Shown here: positions 1-6,219 of the stretch, in pieces
Layout: every line of letters starts with the position of its first letter
Numbering within the stretch: position 1 is the first letter of the stretch
Assembly (NCBI GenBank): GCA_013043995.1
Contig: JABEVL010000188.1
Coordinates: forward strand, 1 to 9,548
DNA: 9,548 nucleotides
Origin: Spirochaetales bacterium
Lineage (GTDB): Bacteria > Spirochaetota > Spirochaetia > JABEVK01
Direction of reading: 5' to 3'
Program-made: the position numbers and the translations under genes
The notes under the pieces: generated by a model
The model's input: the letters and a program-made list of their open reading frames with translations, nothing else
The model's database searches: none
What the model was told of the DNA's origin: nothing

Positions 1-897
1 GACCAGCCGGGAGACCCCCATGGCGAAGGCCATCGTCCAGGCGCGGTAGAGCGAGGGGAGGGGGCCTGCAAGCCAACAGAAAGCCGCCAGGACAAACTGA
101 ACCAAAACAAAGCCTGCCCAACGGCTGACACGCCCCCGCAGCACAGCAGAGACGAGCAAGGCCAAAAGACTCAGGTGCATCCCTGACAGGGCCAGAACGT
201 GGCTGGTTCCCGATTGACGGAATGCCGCCTTCTCGCCGCTTGAAAGCCTGTCCGTGTCCCCCAAAAGAAGGGCCTGGGCCAGGGCCGAAGCCGTCGGGCC
301 CGAACGGTCCAGGGCCGCAAAAAGGCTGCTTCTTAAGTCATTTCTGAGGCTGAACCCCCAGAGCTTCCAGCCTGTCGTGCGTCCCTTTTTCCACTTCCAG
401 ACTGGCCCCTTGACCGGATCGCTGACAAGCTCTCCCTGCGCTTCAACGCTTTGACCCCAGGCGGGAGACGGCCCCTGAAACCCTGAAACAACGGCAGAAA
501 AGTCGGTTTTGTAGACTAGGGAAGGCGTCTCGTCGCCGGTAAAGGAGGTCCAGGAGGTGATCCGCAGGAGAAAGGGCGATCTTCCCCGGGCGTCGATCGA
601 GGCCTCGCGCTCCACGTACCCCAAGACCGTTGCTTTTCCCCAGCACCCCGAAGGCGGAATCCGGCTGGCCTCCCAGAGGGTTCGGACCGACCAAAGCGAA
701 AAAAAGAGGCAGGCGGCCAACAGAACGTCACGGCGAAGAAAACCGAGAGGCTGTGACCACCGGGATCTTTGTAAGATCAAAAGCAGAAGGGCAAACGGAA
801 AAGCCAGCTCATGGATCCCGAGGTAGAGCCAGGGGAGGATGAAAATGACCACGCTCGTGAATGGGTGTACCGCCGTAAAACGCCTGAGCGACTCCAT
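1..897 (-). CDS. comEC: ComEC/Rec2-type DNA-uptake channel protein, N-terminal part (cut by window edge)
   Basis: The minus strand is open for 299 codons from an ATG at 897 to the window edge, so the C-terminal part lies outside. In the family, ComEC forms the inner-membrane channel that carries single-stranded DNA into the cytoplasm during natural transformation. Seen in the translation: hydrophobic segments at about residues 14-42 and 57-70, a soluble stretch at about 75-175 in the place of the ComEC N-terminal OB-like domain (DUF4131), the segment ALAQALLLGDTD before the competence domain, and the hallmark GTSHVLALSGMHLSLLA at 230-246. Further hydrophobic helices follow. An in-frame stop lies just upstream of the ATG and no other start is evident. 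The AGGGA upstream is only 1 base from the ATG, so initiation may be weak. The gene is divergent from marR across 100 bases. Family assignment is confident; competence itself cannot be judged from one gene. Confidence 0.9.
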   Translation of the reverse strand, partial: MESLRRFTAVHPFTSVVIFILPWLYLGIHELAFPFALLLLILQRSRWSQPLGFLRRDVLLAACLFFSLWSVRTLWEASRIPPSGCWGKATVLGYVEREASIDARGRSPFLLRITSWTSFTGDETPSLVYKTDFSAVVSGFQGPSPAWGQSVEAQGELVSDPVKGPVWKWKKGRTTGWKLWGFSLRNDLRSSLFAALDRSGPTASALAQALLLGDTDRLSSGEKAAFRQSGTSHVLALSGMHLSLLALLVSAVLRGRVSRWAGFVLVQFVLAAFCWLAGPLPSLYRAWTMAFAMGVSRLV

Positions 898-946
898 ATC
901 CCTAGAAACGCCAGGCCGTGTTGACCAGCTTCAAGGGAACCCTGAT

Positions 947-961
947 TTGACTTGTTGTCAA
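947..961. promoter_or_regulatory. Inverted repeat TTGAC-N5-GTCAA over the -35 region
   Basis: TTGAC (947-951) and GTCAA (957-961) form perfect 5-base arms around the spacer TTGTT. The repeat covers the proposed -35 hexamer of marR and a TTGACA facing comEC. It may be a regulator site, or simply two opposed -35 boxes that happen to make a palindrome. Confidence 0.35.
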
Positions 962-975
962 AAAAATAATATTAC
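947..975 (+). promoter_or_regulatory. Putative sigma70-type promoter of marR-MFS
   Basis: TTGACT (947-952) matches 5 of 6 bases of the -35 consensus. It lies 17 bases before TATTAC (970-975), which matches 4 of 6 of the -10 consensus. Transcription would start near 982, close to the gene. The complementary strand carries a perfect TTGACA at 961-956 directed toward comEC, but I see no good -10 hexamer for it. Inferred from spacing only. Confidence 0.45.
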
Positions 976-988
976 TTAGCTAAGCTAA
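976..988. promoter_or_regulatory. SlyA/MarR-like operator TTAGC-TAA-GCTAA
   Basis: TTAGC (976-980) and GCTAA (984-988) are perfect inverted arms around TAA. The published SlyA consensus is TTAGCAAGCTAA, with the same arms and a spacer one base shorter. The site lies just after the proposed -10, across the likely transcription start, and runs into the ribosome binding site. A bound MarR dimer there would block its own promoter. Site and match are seen directly; autorepression is inferred from how MarR-efflux operons usually work. Confidence 0.65.
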
Positions 989-997
989 GGAGTTTCT

Positions 998-1450
998 GTG
1001 AGCGAGACGGATTCGCAACGGACAGCAGAGATCCTGCTGGAGATCGTTCCCAAGGTGAACAGCCTTTTACGGTCATTGGTCTTTGGAAGGACCCAGCAGA
1101 GTTTGAGCATCCCCTTATACCGTGTGCTCACGGTTTTGACCGACGCTGGTCCCCTTCCTATGTCAATTTTAGCCCGGCATGAAGGCGTGAAGGGTCCGAC
1201 GATGAGCCGCTTCATCGATTCCTTGGCCCAAAAAAAGCTGGTTCAGAGGGGGGCTTCGCCGGCTGACCGGCGAATTATCCTCGTCCGCTTGACGGCCAAG
1301 GGGGTTGAGACCGTTGCGAGCGTGCGCCGGGAGGTCGTGCGTGAGCTCAGTTCGCTTTTGGAACCTTGGCCCGCCGGCGATCTGTCGCTCGTTGAGGCCG
1401 CCCTGGTCTTACTCCGTCAGCACCAGCTTTATCCCGGGAGGTTTTCATGA
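998..1450 (+). CDS. MarR-family winged-helix transcriptional regulator
   Basis: A 150-residue protein, the usual MarR size. These proteins are dimeric winged-helix repressors, often released from DNA by small phenolic or drug-like ligands. Seen here: an N-terminal dimerisation helix (about 5-40), the HTH region with LPMSILARHEGVKGPTMSRF around 53-72 containing the recognition helix, and the wing with DRRIILVRLTAKG around 89-101. The D-R-R-x-x-x-[VL]-x-L-T-x-x-G pattern is diagnostic for the family. The C-terminal helices close the dimer interface. The start is GTG at 998, supported by AAGGAG at 987-992 with 5 bases of spacing. The stop overlaps the efflux gene by ATGA, so the two are co-translated. 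It probably represses itself and the transporter through the site at 976-988. The inducing ligand cannot be read from the sequence. Confidence 0.93.
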   Translation: MSETDSQRTAEILLEIVPKVNSLLRSLVFGRTQQSLSIPLYRVLTVLTDAGPLPMSILARHEGVKGPTMSRFIDSLAQKKLVQRGASPADRRIILVRLTAKGVETVASVRREVVRELSSLLEPWPAGDLSLVEAALVLLRQHQLYPGRFS

Positions 1451-2916
1451 ACACCTTGAAGACCCGGCAAGTTTCGCCGTGGTCGGTTCTATCTGTGACG
1501 ACGATGGGCACTTTTTTGGCCAGTATTCAGTCGTCCGCCTTGGTTTTGACGCTCCCCGATGTGATGGTAGGCCTGAAAACGGACTTTTCCACCATCCTTT
1601 GGGTCCTTTTGGGCTACCTTTTGATGTCCACGGCCCTGGTTCCTTTGATCGGACGACTTTCGGACCTTTACGGACGTAAGACATTCTACCTGATCGGTTT
1701 TTTGATTTTTACCCTGGCCTCGTTGGGGGCAGGTTTTGCCCAGGCGTCCTGGCAGGGGTGGGACCTGGTGATTTGGCGTCTGGTTCAGGGCCTGGGAGCC
1801 GCCCTTCTTTTTGCCAACAGCACAGCTCTAGTCACCGATGCTTTTGGTAAAAACAAGACGGGAACGGCCTTGGGCATCAACCAGATCGCTTCGGCGGCGG
1901 GTTTTGTTCTTGGTCCCCTGGTCGGCGGTCTTTTGACGGGATTTTCCTGGAGATGGGTCTTTTGGTTCAACGTTCCTCTGGGTTTGATGGGTACCCTGTG
2001 GGCACTCAGGACCTTGCCCCGTAATGGTGGAGAACGCGAGGAGGGGCGATTTGACCTGAAGGGAACCCTTCTTTTTTTGGTTGGGTTGACCTCGTTGCTC
2101 AGCGGAATTTCCTTGCTGGCGGTCCCGGGCTTTTCCCTGGGTGCTGTCGCCGTGACCCTGAGCCTGGGCGTTGCCGGTTTGCTGCTTTTTGTCATGAGCG
2201 AGCGCCGGTCAGCCCACCCTTTTTTGCATCTGGAGCTTTTTACGGATTCACGCCTTTCCTTACCCAACCTGACCGCCGGGCTCAACGGTCTGGCACGGGG
2301 AGCCATGCTTTTTTTGCTGACGTTTTACTTGCAAGGAACCCTGGGGCTGGACCCTCTTTCGGCGGGTCTGGCGACAGCTCCCTTTGGTTTGGCGATGCTG
2401 GTCACCGGACCTTGGGCGGGCTCACTCTCGGATAAGGGCCACCCAGGGCTTTGGAGCACGGGAGGCCTGATCCTGGCTTCCTTGGGACTTTTGGGCCTAT
2501 CCTTTGTGGGCGTCCATACCCCCTACTGGCTTTTGGCCCTCGAAATGGTCCTCATGGGTGCGGGAAGCGGGTTTTTCAACAGTCCCAACGTTAAGCTGAT
2601 CATGAACAGGGTGAGCTCTCATCACCGTGGCATGGCGAGTGCGACGCGTATTCTGGTCGTCAACACGGGGCAGATGCTGGCATTGGCGGTCATCTTTCCC
2701 TTTGTTCTAGCCAGAATTCCTCAGGACCTCATGGCCCGGATCTTTCTTTACGGCGGCGGTTTGACCGGCCATCCCGCTGTGGCCGAAGGGATGCTGCAAG
2801 GAATCAGAACGGCTTTTTTTGCCTCGTTCATCCTGACGGTCCTGGCGGCATTGATCAGCGGTCTGACCTATCACCGCAGCCGCAAACCTCGGCCCGAAGA
2901 GGTTCCCCTGACCTGA
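1447..2916 (+). CDS. MFS multidrug efflux transporter, DHA2 (EmrB/QacA-like) family
   Basis: A 489-residue, very hydrophobic inner-membrane protein, in the length range of 14-helix DHA2 proton antiporters. Seen in the sequence: MFS motif A in the loop after helix 2 (GRLSDLYGRKTF, 69-80); the helix-4 motif B region with R111 in RLVQGLGAALLFANSTALVTD; and the antiporter motif C at the end of helix 5 (GFVLGPLVGG, 152-161), followed by the typical SWRWVFWFNVPLG. A second motif-A-like loop, GSLSDKGHPG, occurs in the C-terminal half. The ATG at 1447 overlaps the marR stop by four bases and has GGGAGG at 1436-1441. By family it exports amphipathic or aromatic drugs using the proton gradient. No EmrA-like membrane-fusion gene is adjacent. 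The substrate is unknown; a role in exporting a native metabolite is equally possible. Confidence 0.92.
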   Translation: MNTLKTRQVSPWSVLSVTTMGTFLASIQSSALVLTLPDVMVGLKTDFSTILWVLLGYLLMSTALVPLIGRLSDLYGRKTFYLIGFLIFTLASLGAGFAQASWQGWDLVIWRLVQGLGAALLFANSTALVTDAFGKNKTGTALGINQIASAAGFVLGPLVGGLLTGFSWRWVFWFNVPLGLMGTLWALRTLPRNGGEREEGRFDLKGTLLFLVGLTSLLSGISLLAVPGFSLGAVAVTLSLGVAGLLLFVMSERRSAHPFLHLELFTDSRLSLPNLTAGLNGLARGAMLFLLTFYLQGTLGLDPLSAGLATAPFGLAMLVTGPWAGSLSDKGHPGLWSTGGLILASLGLLGLSFVGVHTPYWLLALEMVLMGAGSGFFNSPNVKLIMNRVSSHHRGMASATRILVVNTGQMLALAVIFPFVLARIPQDLMARIFLYGGGLTGHPAVAEGMLQGIRTAFFASFILTVLAALISGLTYHRSRKPRPEEVPLT

Positions 2917-2932
2917 GCAGGTCAAAAACTGA

Positions 2933-2972
2933 GTAAAAGAGTTTTACGGCTTCGGCCTACGGGGCCGTAAAA
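2933..2972. repeat. Overlapping alternative hairpins in a convergent junction
   Basis: TTTTACGGC (2942-2950) pairs with GCCGTAAAA (2964-2972), a 9-base stem with a 13-base loop. The same left arm can instead pair with GTAAAA at 2933-2938 over the loop GAG. An inner CGGCC/GGCCG pair (2953-2957 with 2963-2967) is also possible. The structure lies between the convergent efflux and zinc-ribbon genes and includes the stop codon of the latter. It probably helps to end transcription, but the outer bases are T on the left and A on the right, so neither strand has the U-tract of a classical intrinsic terminator. Confidence 0.4.
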
Positions 2973-3160
2973 ATGGGGTGAAGCTCGTTGACTAAGCGTT
3001 CTTCGGCGATGTGGCGAGCCAGGTACTGGAATTTGTGGCGGCATTGAGGACAGTAAAGTGCATAACCGTTGTAAAAGGAGGTTTTTTCAACTGTGCTGAG
3101 TTCGAAGGGATGCCCGCAGGCAGGGCAGTAAGCGGGCAGGTCATCAAAGAGGCTTTTCAT
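2957..3160 (-). CDS. Small CxxC zinc-ribbon protein
   Basis: A 67-residue protein with two paired-cysteine knuckles, CPAC (C12, C15) and CPQC (C37, C40), 21 residues apart. This is the spacing of a single treble-clef or zinc-ribbon fold binding one zinc. The intervening stretch has aromatic and polar residues of a beta hairpin, and a short helix (about 46-58) follows. The ATG at 3160 lies inside the kinase-like gene, a 17-base overlap, so it is probably translationally coupled as the last gene of the murC run. A nucleic-acid- or protein-binding accessory role is plausible from the fold alone. I do not recognise a specific family. Confidence 0.75.
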   Translation of the reverse strand: MKSLFDDLPAYCPACGHPFELSTVEKTSFYNGYALYCPQCRHKFQYLARHIAEERLVNELHPIFTAP

Positions 3161-3689
3161 TTTTCATTTTCCATGCCTGAGCGATCAGGTCGACGATCTG
3201 TTCCGGCTTGAGTTGAGAAACGTCCACGCTGAGGTCGGCGGGGCGCTCGGCGTCGTTGTCGATGCCGTAGAGGCTCAAGTAACGGTTGTGGTCCCGCAGG
3301 TCGCGCCGGCGCGTTTCTTCCAAAAGGGTCTGCTCCAGATCCCCCCCCTCACGCTGGTGAATGCGGCGCGCGCGAACTTCCAGAGGAGCTTCGAGCCAAA
3401 CCCGCAGTTCGGCTTCTTTCCACAGCCAGATCGCCAGCCTCGAAGCCAAGACACTGGGTTGCGCATTGGCCTTCATAATCTGTCGCTCGTCGACCAGAAG
3501 GTCCCACTTGGGTTCTTTTTCGGCTTCCTTGCAGATTTGGGCAAAGGGGAGGTTTTCATCTTGCGCCAAGGAACGAAAGGTGTAATTGACGACCTGGATG
3601 CCGAGCCTTTGGGCCAGAAGAGTGCTGACCGTGGTGTTGCCGCAACCGCTTTTTCCTGACACGGCGATCCTGATGGGTCTATTCGACAT
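3144..3689 (-). CDS. Cytidylate-kinase-like P-loop protein with altered Walker A
   Basis: About 181 residues, the size of the short (archaeal-type) cytidylate kinases that phosphorylate CMP or dCMP with ATP. Features matching that family: an N-terminal beta strand and P-loop at 12-20 (GKSGCGNTT), VDERQIMKANAQPSVLASRL around 67-86 in the NMP-binding region, VWLEAPLEVRARRI (about 97-110) before the lid, RRRDLRDHNRYLSLYGID with lid arginines and the DxxRY-like element, and DLSVDVSQLKPEQIVDLI near the end. The Walker A lysine position (G-x4-G-K-T) is asparagine here, so ordinary kinase activity is in doubt. I chose the ATG at 3689, giving an 11-base overlap with yicC and an upstream AGGGAG with 10 bases of spacing. 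An ATG at 3716 would add nine residues. It is the third gene of the murC run. Confidence 0.78.
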   Translation of the reverse strand: MSNRPIRIAVSGKSGCGNTTVSTLLAQRLGIQVVNYTFRSLAQDENLPFAQICKEAEKEPKWDLLVDERQIMKANAQPSVLASRLAIWLWKEAELRVWLEAPLEVRARRIHQREGGDLEQTLLEETRRRDLRDHNRYLSLYGIDNDAERPADLSVDVSQLKPEQIVDLIAQAWKMKNEKPL

Positions 3690-4542
3690 TGCGCAGCTGC
3701 TCCCTAAGATTTTCAAGGGCGTCTTTCATCACGACGACCCTTTGCTGAACGTCGGACAGGGTTGTCTTGGAACCCACGGTGTTGATTTCTCTGCCGATTT
3801 CCTGGCACAGAAAATCAAGTTTTTTGCCTACGGCCCCGGGTTCGTCCATGATTTGATGAAAGGATTCCAGGTGCGATGCCAGACGGACGAGTTCCTCGTT
3901 GACGCCTGTTTTCATCAGCAAAACGGCGATCTCGGTGGCCACGCGGTTTTCGTCGACCTCGGCGGCGAGTTCGGCAAACTTGCGTTGCAGGTTTTCGCGA
4001 AAAATTCCTTCCATGTCGGCGCTTCTTTGGAGCAGGAAAAGTCGTGAAGATTCCAGAATGCCCAGCTGAATCAAAAGGTCTTGGGCAAGTCGTTCACCTT
4101 CGGTGAGCCGAGACTTCTCAAAGTCATTCAGCACTTTGGGAAGCTCGCGTACTAGGAGTTCCCAGACTTCTTCAGGCCTGTGTTTTTCTTCTTCTGTAAA
4201 GACGCCGGGACGGCCCGAAAGATCCTCAAGCCGAAGCTTGCCCGAAAGACCAAGCCTCTGACGCAGTTCCATGAGGGCGCTCTTCCAGTTTTGGGCTGCT
4301 TCCAGGTCAAGCCGGTAAGGAGTTCCCGAGGATCGTTCTTTGAGTCTTACCGTGAGTTCAATCTTGCCTCGGCTGATCCGCGACGCCAGACGTTCGCGAA
4401 GCTCGGGTTCCCAGCGGGACAAAAGTGAGGGCAACGTCAGGGAGAGGTCGAAGTAACGGTTGTTGTAGCTTTTGAGTTCGACGACGAGGGAAACATCGTT
4501 TTCGTGAACCTCGGCAAAGGCGAACCCTGTCATGCTGGTCAT
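3679..4542 (-). CDS. yicC: YicC/YloC-family endoribonuclease
   Basis: A 287-residue protein, the normal family length. The N-terminus carries the hallmark MTSMTGFAFAEV and ELKSYNNRYFDLSLTLP (22-38). The C-terminus has the conserved DUF1732 block with GKKLDFLCQEIGREINTVGSK, ending in LREQLRNVE, which matches the family's usual REQVQNIE-type ending. The middle is helical and charged. E. coli YicC has been described as an endoribonuclease implicated in small-RNA turnover; its target here is unknown. The ATG at 4542 overlaps the murC stop in ATGA and is preceded by GGAG with 8 bases of spacing. A second methionine at residue 4 is possible. In many genomes yicC is followed by gmk; here a cytidylate-kinase-fold gene takes that place, which suggests a conserved pairing of YicC with P-loop nucleotide kinases. 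Confidence 0.93.
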   Translation of the reverse strand: MTSMTGFAFAEVHENDVSLVVELKSYNNRYFDLSLTLPSLLSRWEPELRERLASRISRGKIELTVRLKERSSGTPYRLDLEAAQNWKSALMELRQRLGLSGKLRLEDLSGRPGVFTEEEKHRPEEVWELLVRELPKVLNDFEKSRLTEGERLAQDLLIQLGILESSRLFLLQRSADMEGIFRENLQRKFAELAAEVDENRVATEIAVLLMKTGVNEELVRLASHLESFHQIMDEPGAVGKKLDFLCQEIGREINTVGSKTTLSDVQQRVVVMKDALENLREQLRNVE

Positions 4543-6011
4543 AGGAGGCGCTCCGCGGGACCCTGAGCGGATTTTTTCGCCAGAAAAGCTTGGCCGACTT
4601 TCCAGTTGTCGCCGGCGCCCATCGTGACCAGCAGGTCGCCTTCATGCAAGGATTCCAGGTAATAGGGCAGGGCGTCCAGAGGCTCTTCAAAGTAGCGGAC
4701 GGCTCCCCGCAAAGCCCGAACCTTGTCGTACAGAAGACGGCCCGTGGTCAAGTTGTCCCAGATTTCACGGGCCGAAGCGTAGATTTTATGCAAAATCACC
4801 TCGTCGGCAGCGTCAAAACAAGCGGCAAATTCGTCAAGCAGGTTGCGGGTCCTGCTGTAGGTGTGGCTCATAAAATCGACAACCAGGCGCCGGTCAGGAA
4901 AAAATTCCCTGAGGCCCCGGAGTGTCGTCGCGATAGCCGTGGGGTGGTGGCCGTAGTCGTCCATCACGAGGATGCCGGCGATTTCGCCGACGATCTGGGA
5001 ACGCCTGCGCGTACCCTTGAACTGGGCGAGGGCCTGGGCAGCGGGAGCGACTTCATTATCCAGTGGCCAACGGCCCTGCTCAGACTTAAAAAGTGAAAAA
5101 ATCAGGGCCAGGGCTCCCGCGGCGTTCAGAACGTTGTGACGTCCCGGGATCGCAAGAGCAAAAGGAGTTCTCCAGCCTTGAAGCGTGAACTCGGCCATTC
5201 CTGGGCGCAGGCTCAGCTGGGTGATGCGGAAGAGGGAAGCCGCTTCAAAACCGTAGGCGATGCGTTCGACGTCGGGACGCATTTTTTCAACGGATCGAGC
5301 CAGTTCAGCGGCTCCGGCCTCGTCAGCGCAGTAAATCAGCGTCCCGCCGCGGGGTAGTTTTTGGGCGTACTCTACAAAAGCCGAGGCGATGTCGGCCTTG
5401 TCGTGAAAATAATCCGTGTGGTCAAGCTCGACGCTGGTGCATAAAATAGTCGAAGGGTGGAAATCCAAAAAATGACGCTGGTACTCGCAGGTTTCAGCGA
5501 TGAACCAGCGTGAACCCAACCTGAGCGTGGCACGTTCTCCGAAGTCAGGAACGATGGAACCTGCCAGAACAGAAGCTGAAAGGCGCAAGGCCCGGGCCAC
5601 GACACCCGCCATGGCCGTTGTCGTCGTTTTGCCGTGAACTCCCGAAATCCCCGCAGCACCACCTGGTTGGGTAAAGCGCGCGGAAAAGGCCCCCAAAGCC
5701 TGCGTGTAGTTCAGAAGGGGCAGGCCTCTTTCGCGGGCATGAACGAGTTCGGGATTAACCTGCGGGTTGTAAGCAGAAGAATAGATGACCATCTCGGCGT
5801 CGGTGGGAACGTGGCGGGCGTCAAAGCCTTCCGCAGGTGAAATCTGAAGCGCCGTCAGGATTTCGTCCGTGAAGAATTTTTCGGCAACGTCGCTTCCTGT
5901 AAGCCGGACACCCTGGTCGACGAGCAGCTCGGCTAAAGCGGCCATGCCCGTTCCCTTGATTCCGACCATGTGGAGTTTTGAAACGCGCTTTAAAAGCTCG
6001 ACAGAGTCCAT
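4539..6011 (-). CDS. murC: UDP-N-acetylmuramate--L-alanine ligase
   Basis: A cytoplasmic Mur ligase that adds L-alanine to UDP-MurNAc using ATP, the first amino-acid step of the peptidoglycan stem. About 490 residues from the ATG at 6011, typical of MurC. Seen: the N-terminal Rossmann-like loop MVGIKGTGM (15-23), the ATP P-loop GVHGKTTTT (124-132), the catalytic glutamate region ETCEY (173-177), ELDHTDYF (195-202) with the magnesium-associated histidine motif, GRHNVLNAAGA (290-300), DDYGHHPTA (351-359) and SHTYSRT (382-388) of the C-terminal domain, and GAGDNWKVG near the end. An in-frame TTG at 6035 would add eight residues, but I prefer the ATG because it sits closer to the conserved domain; its GAAG is a weak ribosome binding site. 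First gene of a leftward four-gene run. MurC over Mpl is judged from the overall motif set. Confidence 0.93.
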   Translation of the reverse strand: MDSVELLKRVSKLHMVGIKGTGMAALAELLVDQGVRLTGSDVAEKFFTDEILTALQISPAEGFDARHVPTDAEMVIYSSAYNPQVNPELVHARERGLPLLNYTQALGAFSARFTQPGGAAGISGVHGKTTTTAMAGVVARALRLSASVLAGSIVPDFGERATLRLGSRWFIAETCEYQRHFLDFHPSTILCTSVELDHTDYFHDKADIASAFVEYAQKLPRGGTLIYCADEAGAAELARSVEKMRPDVERIAYGFEAASLFRITQLSLRPGMAEFTLQGWRTPFALAIPGRHNVLNAAGALALIFSLFKSEQGRWPLDNEVAPAAQALAQFKGTRRRSQIVGEIAGILVMDDYGHHPTAIATTLRGLREFFPDRRLVVDFMSHTYSRTRNLLDEFAACFDAADEVILHKIYASAREIWDNLTTGRLLYDKVRALRGAVRYFEEPLDALPYYLESLHEGDLLVTMGAGDNWKVGQAFLAKKSAQGPAERLL

Positions 6012-6219
6012 CGCTTCAACATAAACGGGAGCCAAGGACTTGGCAAGGGGGGCGAGACTCTAGGACAAAAACAGGCGTTTTCCTTTTCTTGTTTTGAGAT
6101 CCTGCGTGTGTTTTTGCCGACAGGATTTTCCTTGTTGCCGACTATAACATATAGATAATTAAATATATAGTGACGTTCTTTGGAATAGGGTTTAGACTCA
6201 AGCTCAAGGAGGACTCGAG
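6012..6219. promoter_or_regulatory. Divergent control region between murC and the membrane-protein gene
   Basis: 208 bases without a gene. It holds TTGCCGAC at 6114-6121 and again at 6135-6142, exactly 21 bases apart, with an inverted repeat AGGA-TTT-TCCT (6122-6132) between them. A further inverted repeat CTATA-ACA-TATAG (6142-6154) follows. Bases 6142-6170 are almost entirely A and T, as expected for back-to-back promoters. Two turns of helix between the direct repeats would place a tandemly bound regulator on one DNA face. No RNA gene is visible. Confidence 0.5.
6132..6159 (+). promoter_or_regulatory. Possible promoter of the membrane-protein gene
   Basis: TTGTTG (6132-6137), 16 bases, then GATAAT (6154-6159), a 5-of-6 match to the -10 consensus. 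The -35 is weak at 3 of 6. The start would fall near 6166, leaving an untranslated leader of about 50 bases. The AT-rich stretch offers other choices, so this is tentative. Confidence 0.35.

Noticed and set aside
443..731. Short minus-strand open frames with ATG starts around 443-731
   Set aside because: They lie in other frames of the comEC coding strand, which is open from 897 to the window edge and carries the ComEC hallmark motif.
1785..2306. 173-codon open frame antisense to the efflux gene
   Set aside because: Rich in arginine, lysine and proline, with no ribosome site or domain; a shadow of the hydrophobic MFS coding strand.
3586..4047. 153-codon plus-strand frame across the yicC/kinase junction
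   Set aside because: Both minus-strand genes are supported by conserved motifs; this frame is their reverse shadow.
4590..5096. 168-codon open frame antisense to murC
   Set aside because: The opposite strand encodes clear MurC motifs; the antisense translation has no recognisable feature.
6012..6219. Possible tRNA, riboswitch or small RNA in the longest intergenic region
   Set aside because: No cloverleaf, conserved aptamer core or strong terminator hairpin could be found; the content is better explained as divergent promoters.
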